Positions 13,704 through 20,705 of a DNA stretch of 23,844 nucleotides are shown one piece after another. The stretch lies in NCBI GenBank assembly GCA_035461175.1, contig DATHVR010000183.1:1-23844 (forward strand), given 5' to 3'. The notes below the pieces were generated by a model that was not told the origin of the DNA, did no database searches, and worked only from the letters and a program-made list of their open reading frames with translations. This stretch comes from DATHVR01 sp035461175. GTDB taxonomy: Bacteria > Actinomycetota > Acidimicrobiia > Spongiisociales > ZC4RG35. Position numbers and translations under genes: made by a program. Numbering within the stretch: position 1 is the first letter of the stretch; each line of letters begins with the position of its first letter.

Positions 13704-14762
13704 TCAGCGAGAGATGGCCACCTTCATGGCCTTGGTCTCGGCGGCCCGCCCGAAGGTGTCGTAGGCATCCATCATCTCGTCGAGCCCGAATCGATGGGTC
13801 ACGAACTTCTCCGGCGAGAGCTTGCCTTGGGCCACCAGCTTGAGGAGCATCGGCGTCGTGGTTGCGCTGACCAATCCGGTCGTGATCGAAACGTCCTTGA
13901 TCCACAGATCCTGGAGGTCGAGTTCCACCGACTTCCCGTGGACGCCGACGTTGGCCACAGAGCCACCGGGGCGGATCAAGGAGGTGCACATGTCGAAGGT
14001 CTGGGGGATTCCCACCGCTTCGATGGCCACGTCCACTCCCAGCCCGCCGTCGGTCATGTCCATGACCTGGTCGAGCCAGTCGTCGGCACCGCTGTTGACG
14101 GCATCGGATGCTCCGAAGGTCTGGGCCAGTTCCAGGCGATTGTCGTCGAGGTCTATGGCGATAACGCGCGAGGGACCGTAGAGCCCTGCCGTCATGATGG
14201 CTGACAGGCCCACCGGACCTGCCCCCACCACCGCCACGACATCTCCCGGCTGCACCTCGCCGTTGCGGATTCCGATTTCGAAGCCGGTGGGGAGGATGTC
14301 CGAGAGCATTATGCCTGCCTCGTCGCTCACCCCTTCGGGAAGCCTGTGCAGCGAGTTGTCGGCGAAGGGAACGCGAACGTACTCCGCCTGGGTCCCGTCG
14401 ATCAGGTGGCCGAAGATCCAGCCGATCCCCGACACCCCCTCCTCGTCGAGGCAATGCGAGGGGAGTTGCTGATGGCAGTACGCGCACGACCCGCAGGCGC
14501 TGATGCAGGAGATGATCACGCGGTCACCGACGGCCAGCCCCTTCACCGCCGACCCGACCTCCGTGATGGTTCCGACTCCTTCATGGCCGAGGATGCGGCC
14601 GTCGGTCACCGCCGGCACGTCCCCTTTGAGGATGTGCAGGTCGGTTCCACAGATCGTGGTCGTGTCGATCTGGACGACGGCGTCGGTGGGCGTCTGGATC
14701 TGGGGGTCCGGAACCTCTTCCCACGTCTTGTTGCCGGGCCCGTGATAAACGAGTGCCTTCAT
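13704..14762 (-). CDS. Zinc-dependent alcohol dehydrogenase (MDR family)
   Basis: The 352-residue medium-chain dehydrogenase has catalytic zinc ligands Cys38 (TTICGTDLHI), His60 and Glu61 (GHEGVG). Its structural zinc site is Cys90-x2-Cys93-x2-Cys96-x7-Cys104. The Rossmann nucleotide loop is VVGAGPVGLSA (178-188), with an acidic strand end (IDLDDNR) that favours NAD over NADP. The long GHLIDGTQAEYVRVP segment is typical of the alcohol/threonine/formaldehyde dehydrogenase branch; the substrate is not determined. ATG 14762 is decided by AGGAGG, 5 nt upstream; a longer in-frame version would add 54 residues of repeat-region sequence. It is monocistronic. Confidence 0.88.
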   Translation of the reverse strand: MKALVYHGPGNKTWEEVPDPQIQTPTDAVVQIDTTTICGTDLHILKGDVPAVTDGRILGHEGVGTITEVGSAVKGLAVGDRVIISCISACGSCAYCHQQLPSHCLDEEGVSGIGWIFGHLIDGTQAEYVRVPFADNSLHRLPEGVSDEAGIMLSDILPTGFEIGIRNGEVQPGDVVAVVGAGPVGLSAIMTAGLYGPSRVIAIDLDDNRLELAQTFGASDAVNSGADDWLDQVMDMTDGGLGVDVAIEAVGIPQTFDMCTSLIRPGGSVANVGVHGKSVELDLQDLWIKDVSITTGLVSATTTPMLLKLVAQGKLSPEKFVTHRFGLDEMMDAYDTFGRAAETKAMKVAISR

Positions 14763-14767
14763 GACTA

Positions 14768-14773
14768 CCTCCT
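14768..14773 (-). promoter_or_regulatory. Ribosome-binding site AGGAGG of the alcohol dehydrogenase
   Basis: This perfect Shine-Dalgarno hexamer, 5 nt before ATG 14762 on the minus strand, fixes the start of a gene whose frame stays open for 54 further codons upstream. Confidence 0.85.
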
Positions 14774-14911
14774 GTTGGTGTCGATTGGAGGGGGTGATAG
14801 GCGGTCTTCCCCCGTTCCCTGACCCTGGTGCAATCCGGAGGCCGGGCGCCAGGCCTGAACGTCCCGGTCCCGAAGGTCGTTGGGCCTCACTATCCGAATA
14901 TACGCGCCTCT

Positions 14912-15261
14912 CTTTGTCCCCCACGGAGTGGGGGAAGGTTCCTGCCGCCGGAGCTTGCGGAGGCGGGAGGTAGGGGGCAAGCGGTGGGAGACGGGTTTGC
15001 CCGGCCCTTGGGGCCGCCCCCTACCCCGCTCTGACGATTACCCCACCACCACCGGCGGGAGCCCCTTCCCCTCTCGCTTTGCCCTTTGTCCCCCACGGAT
15101 TGGGGGAAGGTTCCTGCCGCCGGAGCTTGCGGAGGCGGGAGGTAGGGGGCAAGTTCCGAGGCGCGCTCTACCCGACCGCTCCGGGCTCGCCCCTACCCGC
15201 CTGGCGGCGGGTCCCTTCCCCCCTCGCTTCGCTCCGGGGGACAAAGCTCCGGGGGACAAAG
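14912..15261. repeat. Tandem palindromic repeat island with 11-bp inverted ends
   Basis: A 70-bp segment at 14912-14981 recurs at 15084-15153 with one mismatch (G14928 against T15100). Each copy opens with CTTTGTCCCCC and a CCCCCAC/GTGGGGG-type hairpin (14918-14934 in copy 1) and ends in GGTAGGGGGC. That end meets an inverted GCCCCCTACC at 15016-15025 (unit 1) or GCCCCTACC at 15189-15197 (unit 2). Each unit closes with a C/T-rich segment around CCCTTCCCC and CTCGCTT, giving units of about 172 and 150 bp. A 15-bp tandem GCTCCGGGGGACAAA (15231-15245, 15246-15260) follows. The outer ends CTTTGTCCCCC (14912-14922) and GGGGGACAAAG (15251-15261) are perfect inverted repeats. No transposase is present, and a MITE-like or REP-like element is possible. 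Confidence 0.8.
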
Positions 15262-15315
15262 ACCTCCGACTCACCACCCACCACCCAGGACCCACAACGC
15301 TGCCGCCAGCCAGCA

Positions 15316-15561
15316 CTACTTGCGGAGGAGGCGGTCCTTGATCTTCTGGCAGTCCGGACAGACCGGGTAGCGGGAGGCGTCGCGGCTCGGCACCCACCTC
15401 TTGCCGCACAGTGCCCGGAGGGGGGTGCCCTCCACCATCGCCTTGGTGATCTTGGCCTTGGGGTCGCGGCCGAGGATGTAGTGGGCGTAGCGGTCGTGAT
15501 CACCGGTGTCGGTGTCGTCGAGTCGGGGTTCGATTTTGGGACGGGTCTTGGTGTCACTCAT
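15316..15561 (-). CDS. DUF3039 family protein
   Basis: The 81-residue protein has an acidic, Asp/Thr-rich N-terminus, then DRYAHYIL (His27), LRALCGKRWVPSRDA (Cys52) and YPVCPDCQKIKDRL (Cys68, Cys71). The CGK...V(T/P)xR...PVCPxC arrangement is that of DUF3039, a small actinobacterial family with a likely zinc site and unknown function. The ATG start at 15561 overlaps the upstream gene's stop as ATGA, so the pair is translationally coupled. Longer in-frame versions run antisense to ispD and in another frame through the upstream gene. Confidence 0.8.
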   Translation of the reverse strand: MSDTKTRPKIEPRLDDTDTGDHDRYAHYILGRDPKAKITKAMVEGTPLRALCGKRWVPSRDASRYPVCPDCQKIKDRLLRK

Positions 15562-16079
15562 GGGGCGCGTAGCCAGTCGGGAAGCATGCTCGGTTCGAAA
15601 AAGGCTACCGACCCTCCGGTGGCCGCCACCGCGGCGGTGGGGTTGAGCCAGTTCTCGTCGCCGGCGGCACCCAGCGCTCGGGCCAGGGCGGGACGCCGGA
15701 TCACCTCGGGACAGCGCACGGCCGCCACCCCCGTACGGTCGACGCCGCGGTGGATGATCCCGTCCCGGGTCAGTTTCAGGGCCTCGGTGGCGGGAAGCCA
15801 CTGGGTGAGAGCATCCACCCCGAGTTCCGGGAAGACCGTGAGCATGTCGTCGATCCGGCTCACCGTGGCGGGCTCGGGGATCGGCTCGTCGACGAATACG
15901 ACCACTTCGACCTGGCTCGCCAGCCAGTCGAGGCGGGAGCGGGCGGTGGGGACGTGGACGAGCGCGCTGGGGCCGGCGTGGCGGCCGCTGAGGACGGCGA
16001 ACACGGCCACCCGCTCGTCTCCGGAGACGAGGCTGAGCTGGGCGGCTGTATAGGGACGCAGCAGGTGAGGACTGGCCAT
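15558..16079 (-). CDS. IspD-like protein lacking nucleotidyltransferase motifs
   Basis: The 173-residue protein resembles the second half of IspD: PATEALKLTRDGIIHRGVDRTGVAAVRCPEVIRRPALARAL (96-136) parallels the IspD pattern P-x-x-(D/E)-x-(L/I)-K ... VDR-x-x-(L/V)-xAVxTPQxFRRxxLxxA. The N-terminal nucleotide loop LAxGxGxR, the HDxARP motif and the C-terminal N-(L/V)-K-(I/V)-T motif are all missing, so cytidylyl transfer is unlikely. The ATG at 16079 has GGGAG (16085-16089, minus strand) upstream and a TAACCT -10 candidate (16091-16096). It lies back-to-back with a complete ispD and is coupled to a DUF3039 gene. The family call is by motif reading only; an unrelated Rossmann-like protein remains possible. 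Confidence 0.5.
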   Translation of the reverse strand: MASPHLLRPYTAAQLSLVSGDERVAVFAVLSGRHAGPSALVHVPTARSRLDWLASQVEVVVFVDEPIPEPATVSRIDDMLTVFPELGVDALTQWLPATEALKLTRDGIIHRGVDRTGVAAVRCPEVIRRPALARALGAAGDENWLNPTAAVAATGGSVAFFEPSMLPDWLRAP

Positions 16080-16124
16080 GAACGCTCCCGAGGTTAACGG
16101 GTGCGGAGTTCCGAACCGCCCACC

Positions 16125-16130
16125 TAACGT
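16125..16130 (+). promoter_or_regulatory. -10 element TAACGT before ispD
   Basis: TAACGT ends 8 nt before ATG 16139, with no ribosome site, compatible with a leaderless ispD mRNA. Confidence 0.4.
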
Positions 16131-16138
16131 GCGGCCGC

Positions 16139-16861
16139 ATGACTATGTGGGCGATAGTGCTGGCCGGTGGCCGCGGGGAGAGACTTCGCCGCGAGGTGAA
16201 CAAGGTCTACCTGCCCGTTGCCGGCCGTTCGGTGCTCGAGTACTCCCTCGACACCCTGGCCCGGTCGGATCGGGTGGCCGGCATCGTCGTGGTGGCCCGA
16301 CCGGAGGACTTCGACCAACTGGCGGAACTGCTGGAGGACATCGAATCGTCCCGGCCGGTCGAGGTGGTGGCGGGCGGGCCCAGCCGCCACCACAGTGAGC
16401 ACGCCGGGATCGAGGCGCTGGCCGACCGGATCCAGAGTGGCGAGATCGGTTGGGTGGCGATCCACGACGGAGCCCGTCCCTTCGCCAGTCTCGACTTGCT
16501 CGAGGCGGTGGCGGCCGAGGCCATGCGCCGGGGAGGGGCGGTGCCGGCACTCCGGGTCGAGAGCCCCCTCTATGAGCGGTCAGGTGCGGAGGCGTCGCGG
16601 CTCGACACGGATTCGGTGCGGCGGGTGCAGACGCCCCAGGTCTTCGCCGCCCGGCCCCTCCTGGATGGTTACCGGCGGGCGGCGGCCGACGGCTTCGAGG
16701 GCGTCGACACCGCCGAGACGGCCGAGCGCTACACGGACCTCGAGGTGGGGGTGGTGCCGGGCGACGCCGGCAACGTCAAGGTCACCTTTGTGGAGGATCT
16801 GCTGGCAGCCGAGGACCTGGCCCGGGGCTTCATCCAAGGCCGCTGGGTCGACCAGGACTGA
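16139..16861 (+). CDS. ispD: 2-C-methyl-D-erythritol 4-phosphate cytidylyltransferase
   Basis: The 240-residue enzyme of the MEP isoprenoid pathway makes CDP-methylerythritol from MEP and CTP. IVLAGGRGERLRREVNKVYLPVAGRSVLEYSL (6-37) is the CTP-binding loop with Lys22 before YLP. WVAIHDGARPFAS contains the HDxARP motif, VRRVQTPQVFAARPLLDGY the substrate segment, and GDAGNVKVTFVEDLLAAE the C-terminal NxKxT lysine. ispF is not downstream; the next gene is convergent. ATG 16139 and ATG 16145 are two codons apart and the promoter spacing slightly favours the first. An IspD-like degenerate protein is divergent from it. Confidence 0.9.
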   Translation: MTMWAIVLAGGRGERLRREVNKVYLPVAGRSVLEYSLDTLARSDRVAGIVVVARPEDFDQLAELLEDIESSRPVEVVAGGPSRHHSEHAGIEALADRIQSGEIGWVAIHDGARPFASLDLLEAVAAEAMRRGGAVPALRVESPLYERSGAEASRLDTDSVRRVQTPQVFAARPLLDGYRRAAADGFEGVDTAETAERYTDLEVGVVPGDAGNVKVTFVEDLLAAEDLARGFIQGRWVDQD

Positions 16862-16867
16862 GCGAGG

Positions 16868-16898
16868 TCGGGCTGAGCCGCCCTGCCTACCAGCCCGA
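16868..16898. terminator. Inverted repeat at the convergent ispD / TPM-protein junction
   Basis: TCGGGCT (16868-16874) and AGCCCGA (16892-16898) form a 7-bp stem with a 17-nt loop across the 25-bp gap and into the TPM gene's last codons. It is a weak candidate for a bidirectional terminator. Confidence 0.3.
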
Positions 16899-19187
16899 GC
16901 CGCCTCCACCGCCCCCGCCGAATCCTCCTCCGAACCCGCCCCCTCCACCGAAGCCACCGAAGGAGATGCCGCCCCCGCGGGAGGAGCCCCACGACGAGCC
17001 GCCCCTACCCGAGCCCGGGCCTCCGAAACCGCCGCCCCCACCGAAGCCGCCGAACCAGCTGTTGTCGTCCCACGAGTTGTCTTGATAGACGTTGCGCCAG
17101 CCCAGTCCGTGGGTCATGGTCGAGGTCATCATCCAGTGGTAGTAGAACAGGAAGAACGGATCGAAGTTGCGGAGGCCACCTGGGATGGGAGTGCCGGTCC
17201 AGCTGTCCTTTTGCCCGCCCGTTCCGGCATGGGCGAGTTCGGGAGCGAAGCGATCGGCATCCTCGATGGTGGATCGGGCCAGTTCCTGGCGCTGGGCGGC
17301 ATAGGCAAGGGCGAACTGGCGGGGCCCGCGGGGGTCGGAGGCGCCGAAGGCAGCGGCCACGTCGGCGTAGGCACCCGTCAGTCCCAGCTTGGCCAGTTCC
17401 TGGCGGGTCTCGGTCCAGCGGCGCATCGCCTGGGCCGGTTCCAGCGAGAGAGCCAGAACGGCGGCGATGGTGCGCCGATCGGAGGTTTCGACGTCGACGC
17501 GGGCCAGTTCCTCGGCCAGGCCCTGGTAGGTGGCCACGGCGCGATCACCGGCCCGGGTGAGAGCGGCGGCGATGGAGACGGGGATTCCCAGGCGATCGGC
17601 CCGGCTCCGGATCTCCTCGATCTCCCGCTTGCCTCGCAGCCCGGCCAGGGCCATCTCCACCGCCGTGGGGGGCTCCACCCGCAGCCGCCTGGCCTCCTCA
17701 TAGGAGGCCAGGAAGTCGTCGATGTCGTCCTCGTCGTTGTTCATGACGAGGAAGGCCGCCAGCGAAGGAAGATCGACCTTGTCCTGGAGCAGGGTTGTGG
17801 AGCCTTCCCGGAGTGCCGCCAGGACGACGTTGTAGCGCTGGGCGGCGTCGTCTGGCTCGGTTCCCAGATCGGCCAGGGCGGCCGCCACCGCCGGCCGGGA
17901 CGGCGACTCGGGGAGTCGGGCGTAGAGCTCCTCCATTCGCTTGGTCTTGGCGGCTGCCTCCTGGGAGACCGAGGCCAGCTCCGCCAGCGAATCCGCCACC
18001 GGGGCGGCGCCGTCGAGGACGGGACCGGCCTGGGCGAAGCGCTCGCCGATGTCGGTGACGATCATCGGACCGACGGCGGTGTCGACCGCGTCCATCGAAA
18101 CCTCCCGGGCCAGCCGGGTGGACGCCTCGGCCACCCGATAGGGCCGGAGGCTCTCGATGAGCCTCCGGAGCTCGTTGCGCTTGACCTCGAAGGTGTCGGG
18201 ATCTTGATCGGCGCCTGCCTCCCGGGCGGTGGCCTGGACGGCGTCCTCCAGCAGTTCCTGCTCGCCGGTTACCCGCATCTCCAGCGGCATCTCCCGGTAT
18301 CGGGCGATCTGTTCGGGGTCTCCCACCGCCATGATGCCGTGCGCCCACAGCGTTTCCAGGGTGGCGGCGTCGGCGGCGGCGGGATCGGCCAGTGCTGCCA
18401 GAGCGGCGGTGGTCGGGACCGGGGCGACCTCTCCACCGGGTGGGGCCACCAACAACTCCGCCGGCAGAACCACCTCGTGGCCCGCCGGCTCCAGGGCCGC
18501 CAATTCCTGGTCGACGATTCCCTGGTGGGTCTCGACCCGATCGATGCGGTTGTTGCGGCGGGCTATGAAGAAGGCGCCTCCGGCCGCTCCCACGATCACC
18601 AGCAGGCCCACTCCCGGAACAGCCCATCCCGGAGTCTCCACGGGCTCCGGTTGCGGGGTCGGTTCGGGAACCGGCTCAGGTTCGGAGGGGCTCCCGGGCG
18701 CACTCCCGGCGTACTGCTGCTGGAGCCCGGCGAGGATGGCAGCCAGTCCGCCGTCGAAGTCGCCGCCGGCGAAGAAGTCGTTTCCGAGTGCGGCCACCGA
18801 CGAGAGAGTGCCCTCGTCGAGGAAGGCACCCGGGCCGGTGACGATCTCGGTGCGGCGCTCCTCGAGGGCGACGAGGACGACCACGCCGTCGTCCTCGGCG
18901 GGATCGCCCACCCCCCACGTGTTGCCCAGTTCCTCAGCGAACTGGCGGGCCGGGAGTGGCGAGGTCGAGTCGACGACCACCACCGCCACCTGGTGGTCGG
19001 TGGCTTCGACGAAGCGGCCCGCCGCCTGCTCCAGGCGTTCCCGGTCGCTCAGGACACCGGCGTCGTCTGTGACCCAACCGTCGCAGGTCAGACCCCGGTA
19101 CTCGGGGCACTGGTCGATCTGGGCGACGGCCGGAAGGCCGAGTGTCAGGACGAGAACGGCGAGGAGGGAGAGAAAGCGGCGCATCAC
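16887..19187 (-). CDS. TPM-domain (YgcG-like) membrane protein with glycine-rich tail
   Basis: The protein has about 766 residues. A signal peptide (RRFLSLLAVLVLTLGLPAVAQ) is followed by an extracytoplasmic TPM domain (about 35-155): VTDDAGVLSDRERLEQA, HQVAVVVVDS, NTWGVGDPAEDDGVVVLVAL, and FFAGGDFDGGLAAIL. Then come a Pro/Glu linker, one membrane helix (WAVPGVGLLVIVGAAGGAFFIARR, about 190-213), a long helical cytoplasmic region of nearly 500 residues and a Gly/Phe/Ser-rich tail ending GGGGSGW. TPM proteins are linked to photosystem repair in plants and to cell-envelope processes in bacteria. The glycine tail is typical of the family; the long helical middle is unusual. The GTG at 19187 fits a -10 spacing of 6 nt; ATG 19184 is the next codon. 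Confidence 0.8.
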   Translation of the reverse strand: MMRRFLSLLAVLVLTLGLPAVAQIDQCPEYRGLTCDGWVTDDAGVLSDRERLEQAAGRFVEATDHQVAVVVVDSTSPLPARQFAEELGNTWGVGDPAEDDGVVVLVALEERRTEIVTGPGAFLDEGTLSSVAALGNDFFAGGDFDGGLAAILAGLQQQYAGSAPGSPSEPEPVPEPTPQPEPVETPGWAVPGVGLLVIVGAAGGAFFIARRNNRIDRVETHQGIVDQELAALEPAGHEVVLPAELLVAPPGGEVAPVPTTAALAALADPAAADAATLETLWAHGIMAVGDPEQIARYREMPLEMRVTGEQELLEDAVQATAREAGADQDPDTFEVKRNELRRLIESLRPYRVAEASTRLAREVSMDAVDTAVGPMIVTDIGERFAQAGPVLDGAAPVADSLAELASVSQEAAAKTKRMEELYARLPESPSRPAVAAALADLGTEPDDAAQRYNVVLAALREGSTTLLQDKVDLPSLAAFLVMNNDEDDIDDFLASYEEARRLRVEPPTAVEMALAGLRGKREIEEIRSRADRLGIPVSIAAALTRAGDRAVATYQGLAEELARVDVETSDRRTIAAVLALSLEPAQAMRRWTETRQELAKLGLTGAYADVAAAFGASDPRGPRQFALAYAAQRQELARSTIEDADRFAPELAHAGTGGQKDSWTGTPIPGGLRNFDPFFLFYYHWMMTSTMTHGLGWRNVYQDNSWDDNSWFGGFGGGGGFGGPGSGRGGSSWGSSRGGGISFGGFGGGGGFGGGFGGGGGGGSGW

Positions 19188-19193
19188 CCTCCC

Positions 19194-19199
19194 AGGGTA
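19194..19199 (-). promoter_or_regulatory. -10 element TACCCT before the TPM protein gene
   Basis: On the minus strand TACCCT ends 6 nt before GTG 19187. The six bases between are GGGAGG, which would otherwise be a ribosome site lying too close to the start. Co-transcription from the HAD gene, 23 nt upstream, is the alternative. Confidence 0.4.
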
Positions 19200-19210
19200 A
19201 GGGATGGCGG

Positions 19211-19999
19211 CTACCTTCGGGTCCGCTTCACCGCCCACACCGTCAATGCGGCTGCCAGGCCTCCTGCCACGGCCGCTCCCGAGATGACCGGGACCGGGTT
19301 GGCGATGGTGGGGACGCGACTGCGAACGGTGATCTCACGCTCGAACCGCAGGATCTGCCAGTCCCTCTCCTCGGCGATCGTCCGTAGGTCCCGGTCGGGG
19401 TTGACCGCCACCGGGTGCCCGACCGCCTCCAGCATGGGGAGATCCGTGATCGAGTCGGAGTAGGCGAAAGAGTCCGCCAGGGAGATCCCCTCCGCTTCGG
19501 CCATCTCCTCCATCGCCTCGGCCTTGCCCGGACCGTAGGCATAGAAGTCGATATCGCCCGTGTAGCGCCCCGCCTCGTCGATGGCGGGCCGGGACCCGAT
19601 CACCTCGGTGAGGCCGAGGTAGTTGCACAGGGGAATCACGATCTCGGTGGGGCTGGACGAGACCACCACCACCCGCCGGCCCGCCCGGATGTGCTCGTCG
19701 ATGATCGACAGTGCCTCAGCGTACACCAGCGGGGAGATGATCTCTTCGACGGTCTCCTCCACCAGGTCTAGCACCTCCGAGCGGCTCCAACCGCGGGTCA
19801 GCTCGCCCAACTCGGCCCGCACCCGTTCCAGCTGGTCGTGGTCGGCTCCGAACATCTGGTAGTAGAGCTGGGCGATACCGGCCTTGAACAGGCTGGTGCG
19901 GTTGAGGAGACCGGCGCGGAAGAACGGCTTGGTGAAGGCCAGAGTCGATGACTTGGCGATGATCGTTTTGTCGAGGTCGAAGAAGGCGGCCCCGGTCAC
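19211..19999 (-). CDS. HAD-IB family hydrolase with C-terminal membrane anchor
   Basis: The 262-residue phosphatase-type protein has the HAD motifs. Motif I is FFDLDKT (Asp8 nucleophile, Asp10), motif II VVVSSSPTE (112-119), motif III Lys159 in YGPGKAEAM, and motif IV YSDSITDLPML (Asp182, Asp186). An all-helical cap (about 20-105) places it in HAD subfamily IB, as in SerB and Rv3661. A single C-terminal helix (VPVISGAAVAGGLAAALTVWAV) with a basic end anchors it in the membrane. GTG 19999 is chosen because AAGGAG (20005-20010) lies 5 nt upstream and it starts two codons before the first strand. It is divergent from the Tad operon, as Rv3661 is in M. tuberculosis; the substrate is unknown. Confidence 0.88.
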   Translation of the reverse strand: MTGAAFFDLDKTIIAKSSTLAFTKPFFRAGLLNRTSLFKAGIAQLYYQMFGADHDQLERVRAELGELTRGWSRSEVLDLVEETVEEIISPLVYAEALSIIDEHIRAGRRVVVVSSSPTEIVIPLCNYLGLTEVIGSRPAIDEAGRYTGDIDFYAYGPGKAEAMEEMAEAEGISLADSFAYSDSITDLPMLEAVGHPVAVNPDRDLRTIAEERDWQILRFEREITVRSRVPTIANPVPVISGAAVAGGLAAALTVWAVKRTRR

Positions 20000-20021
20000 T
20001 GGAACTCCTTGTACCGGACGA

Positions 20022-20027
20022 AGCGTA
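20022..20027 (-). promoter_or_regulatory. Possible -10 element TACGCT for the HAD gene
   Basis: On the minus strand TACGCT lies 22 nt before GTG 19999, giving a leader of about 15 nt that contains AAGGAG. No good -35 is visible. Confidence 0.35.
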
Positions 20028-20131
20028 GGTCTTATCGGTAGCTTTGCGTCCGGCCTGTAAGGGCCCAACCCCGCCAACCTACCTGCGGTTTCCGGCCGGG
20101 GGAAGGGGTTCTCGGGGCGGGCGCGGATCCG

Positions 20132-20137
20132 TAACTT
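20132..20137 (+). promoter_or_regulatory. -10 element TAACTT of the Tad operon, leaderless-type
   Basis: TAACTT ends 7 nt before ATG 20145, the first gene of the operon, with no ribosome site between. Confidence 0.5.
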
Positions 20138-20144
20138 CCCGGCC

Positions 20145-20705
20145 ATGAGTGCACTGGAAACTCGGGGCCGAGTGGTGGGGGTTCGTGCCTTCGGTGACGA
20201 GGTGCTGGCGGCCATCGGGCCGCTCGGGCTCGCTCTGGCGGCGGATCAGGCGGTGGTCGTCGACGCCGACCCGCTCGCACCGCCCTATCCGGGCGAGCGC
20301 ACCGTCGCCGCCGTTGCCGAGGAGGGGCCGAGCCGGTCCGAGCTGCGCCCCGAGGGGCGGGGGGTGGCGATCCTTCCCAACGGTGGGGCCGACATCCACG
20401 ATGTGGCGCGCGTGATCGACATGCTGGCCGGGGGATGGCCGGTGGTGGTGGTGCGGGTGGGGCCTGACGATCCGGGGGTCCCGGTGATTCCACTCCGCCC
20501 ACTGTGGCCCGGGTTCCTGGCGCCGGCCGGCTCCCGGGCCGCCGTCTGGCAGCGGGTGGGAGCGAGGGTGGGGCCGCCCGGGCCCGGCCCGGTCCTGCCC
20601 CCGCCGGGGCGGGCGACGGTGGCGGCCCTGCTCGAGGGTCGACGGCCGGTACGGAGCCGGTGGGTCCGGGCTTGGCGCCGGGTCTGGGCGTTGCCGTGGG
20701 ATTAG
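20145..20705 (+). CDS. Ssd/CpaE-position protein, degenerate MinD-like
   Basis: The 186-residue protein is the first gene of the Tad cluster, where actinobacteria normally encode Ssd (Rv3660c-type, MinD superfamily, around 350 residues). Its start, RGRVVGVRAFGDEVLAAIG then GLALAADQAVVVDADPLAP (7-45), follows the MinD pattern of a first strand, helix and VDADP strand. The Walker A loop (KGGxGKT) is missing, and after the VDADP segment only one clear domain-like stretch (GVAILPNGGADIHDVARVIDML) remains. The C-terminus is Pro/Arg-rich. It is therefore best read as a reduced, probably non-ATP-binding relative; the homology is inferred from position and a short pattern. Its stop overlaps the tadA start by 10 nt. 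Confidence 0.5.
   Translation: MSALETRGRVVGVRAFGDEVLAAIGPLGLALAADQAVVVDADPLAPPYPGERTVAAVAEEGPSRSELRPEGRGVAILPNGGADIHDVARVIDMLAGGWPVVVVRVGPDDPGVPVIPLRPLWPGFLAPAGSRAAVWQRVGARVGPPGPGPVLPPPGRATVAALLEGRRPVRSRWVRAWRRVWALPWD

Larger units (their letters stand above)
14763..15315. other. 553-bp non-coding stretch
   Basis: This is the only gene-free stretch above 300 bp. 14774-14911 is presumably the alcohol dehydrogenase upstream region, where I find no convincing promoter. 14912-15261 holds the tandem palindromic repeats described separately. 15262-15315 shows nothing recognisable. The open frames across it (such as 15079-16053) are translations of the repeats or antisense to genes. Confidence 0.7.

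Noticed and set aside
14918..15261. The repeats as a CRISPR array.
   Set aside because: There are only two long units, spacing is not spacer-like, units carry internal hairpins, and no cas gene is nearby.
14912..15261. The inverted ends as an insertion sequence.
   Set aside because: No transposase frame lies within 350 bp and I see no flanking target duplication, so only a non-autonomous element is possible.
15316..16203. A long 295-codon version of the DUF3039 protein.
   Set aside because: The added N-terminus is an Arg/Pro-rich wrong-frame reading of the IspD-like gene and its promoter; the ATGA-coupled start at 15561 gives the family length.
16218..19463. A 1081-codon plus-strand open frame.
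   Set aside because: It reads ispD in a wrong frame and then the antisense of the TPM and HAD genes; its Arg/Ser/Pro/Gly composition and lack of any motif mark it as a high-GC artefact.
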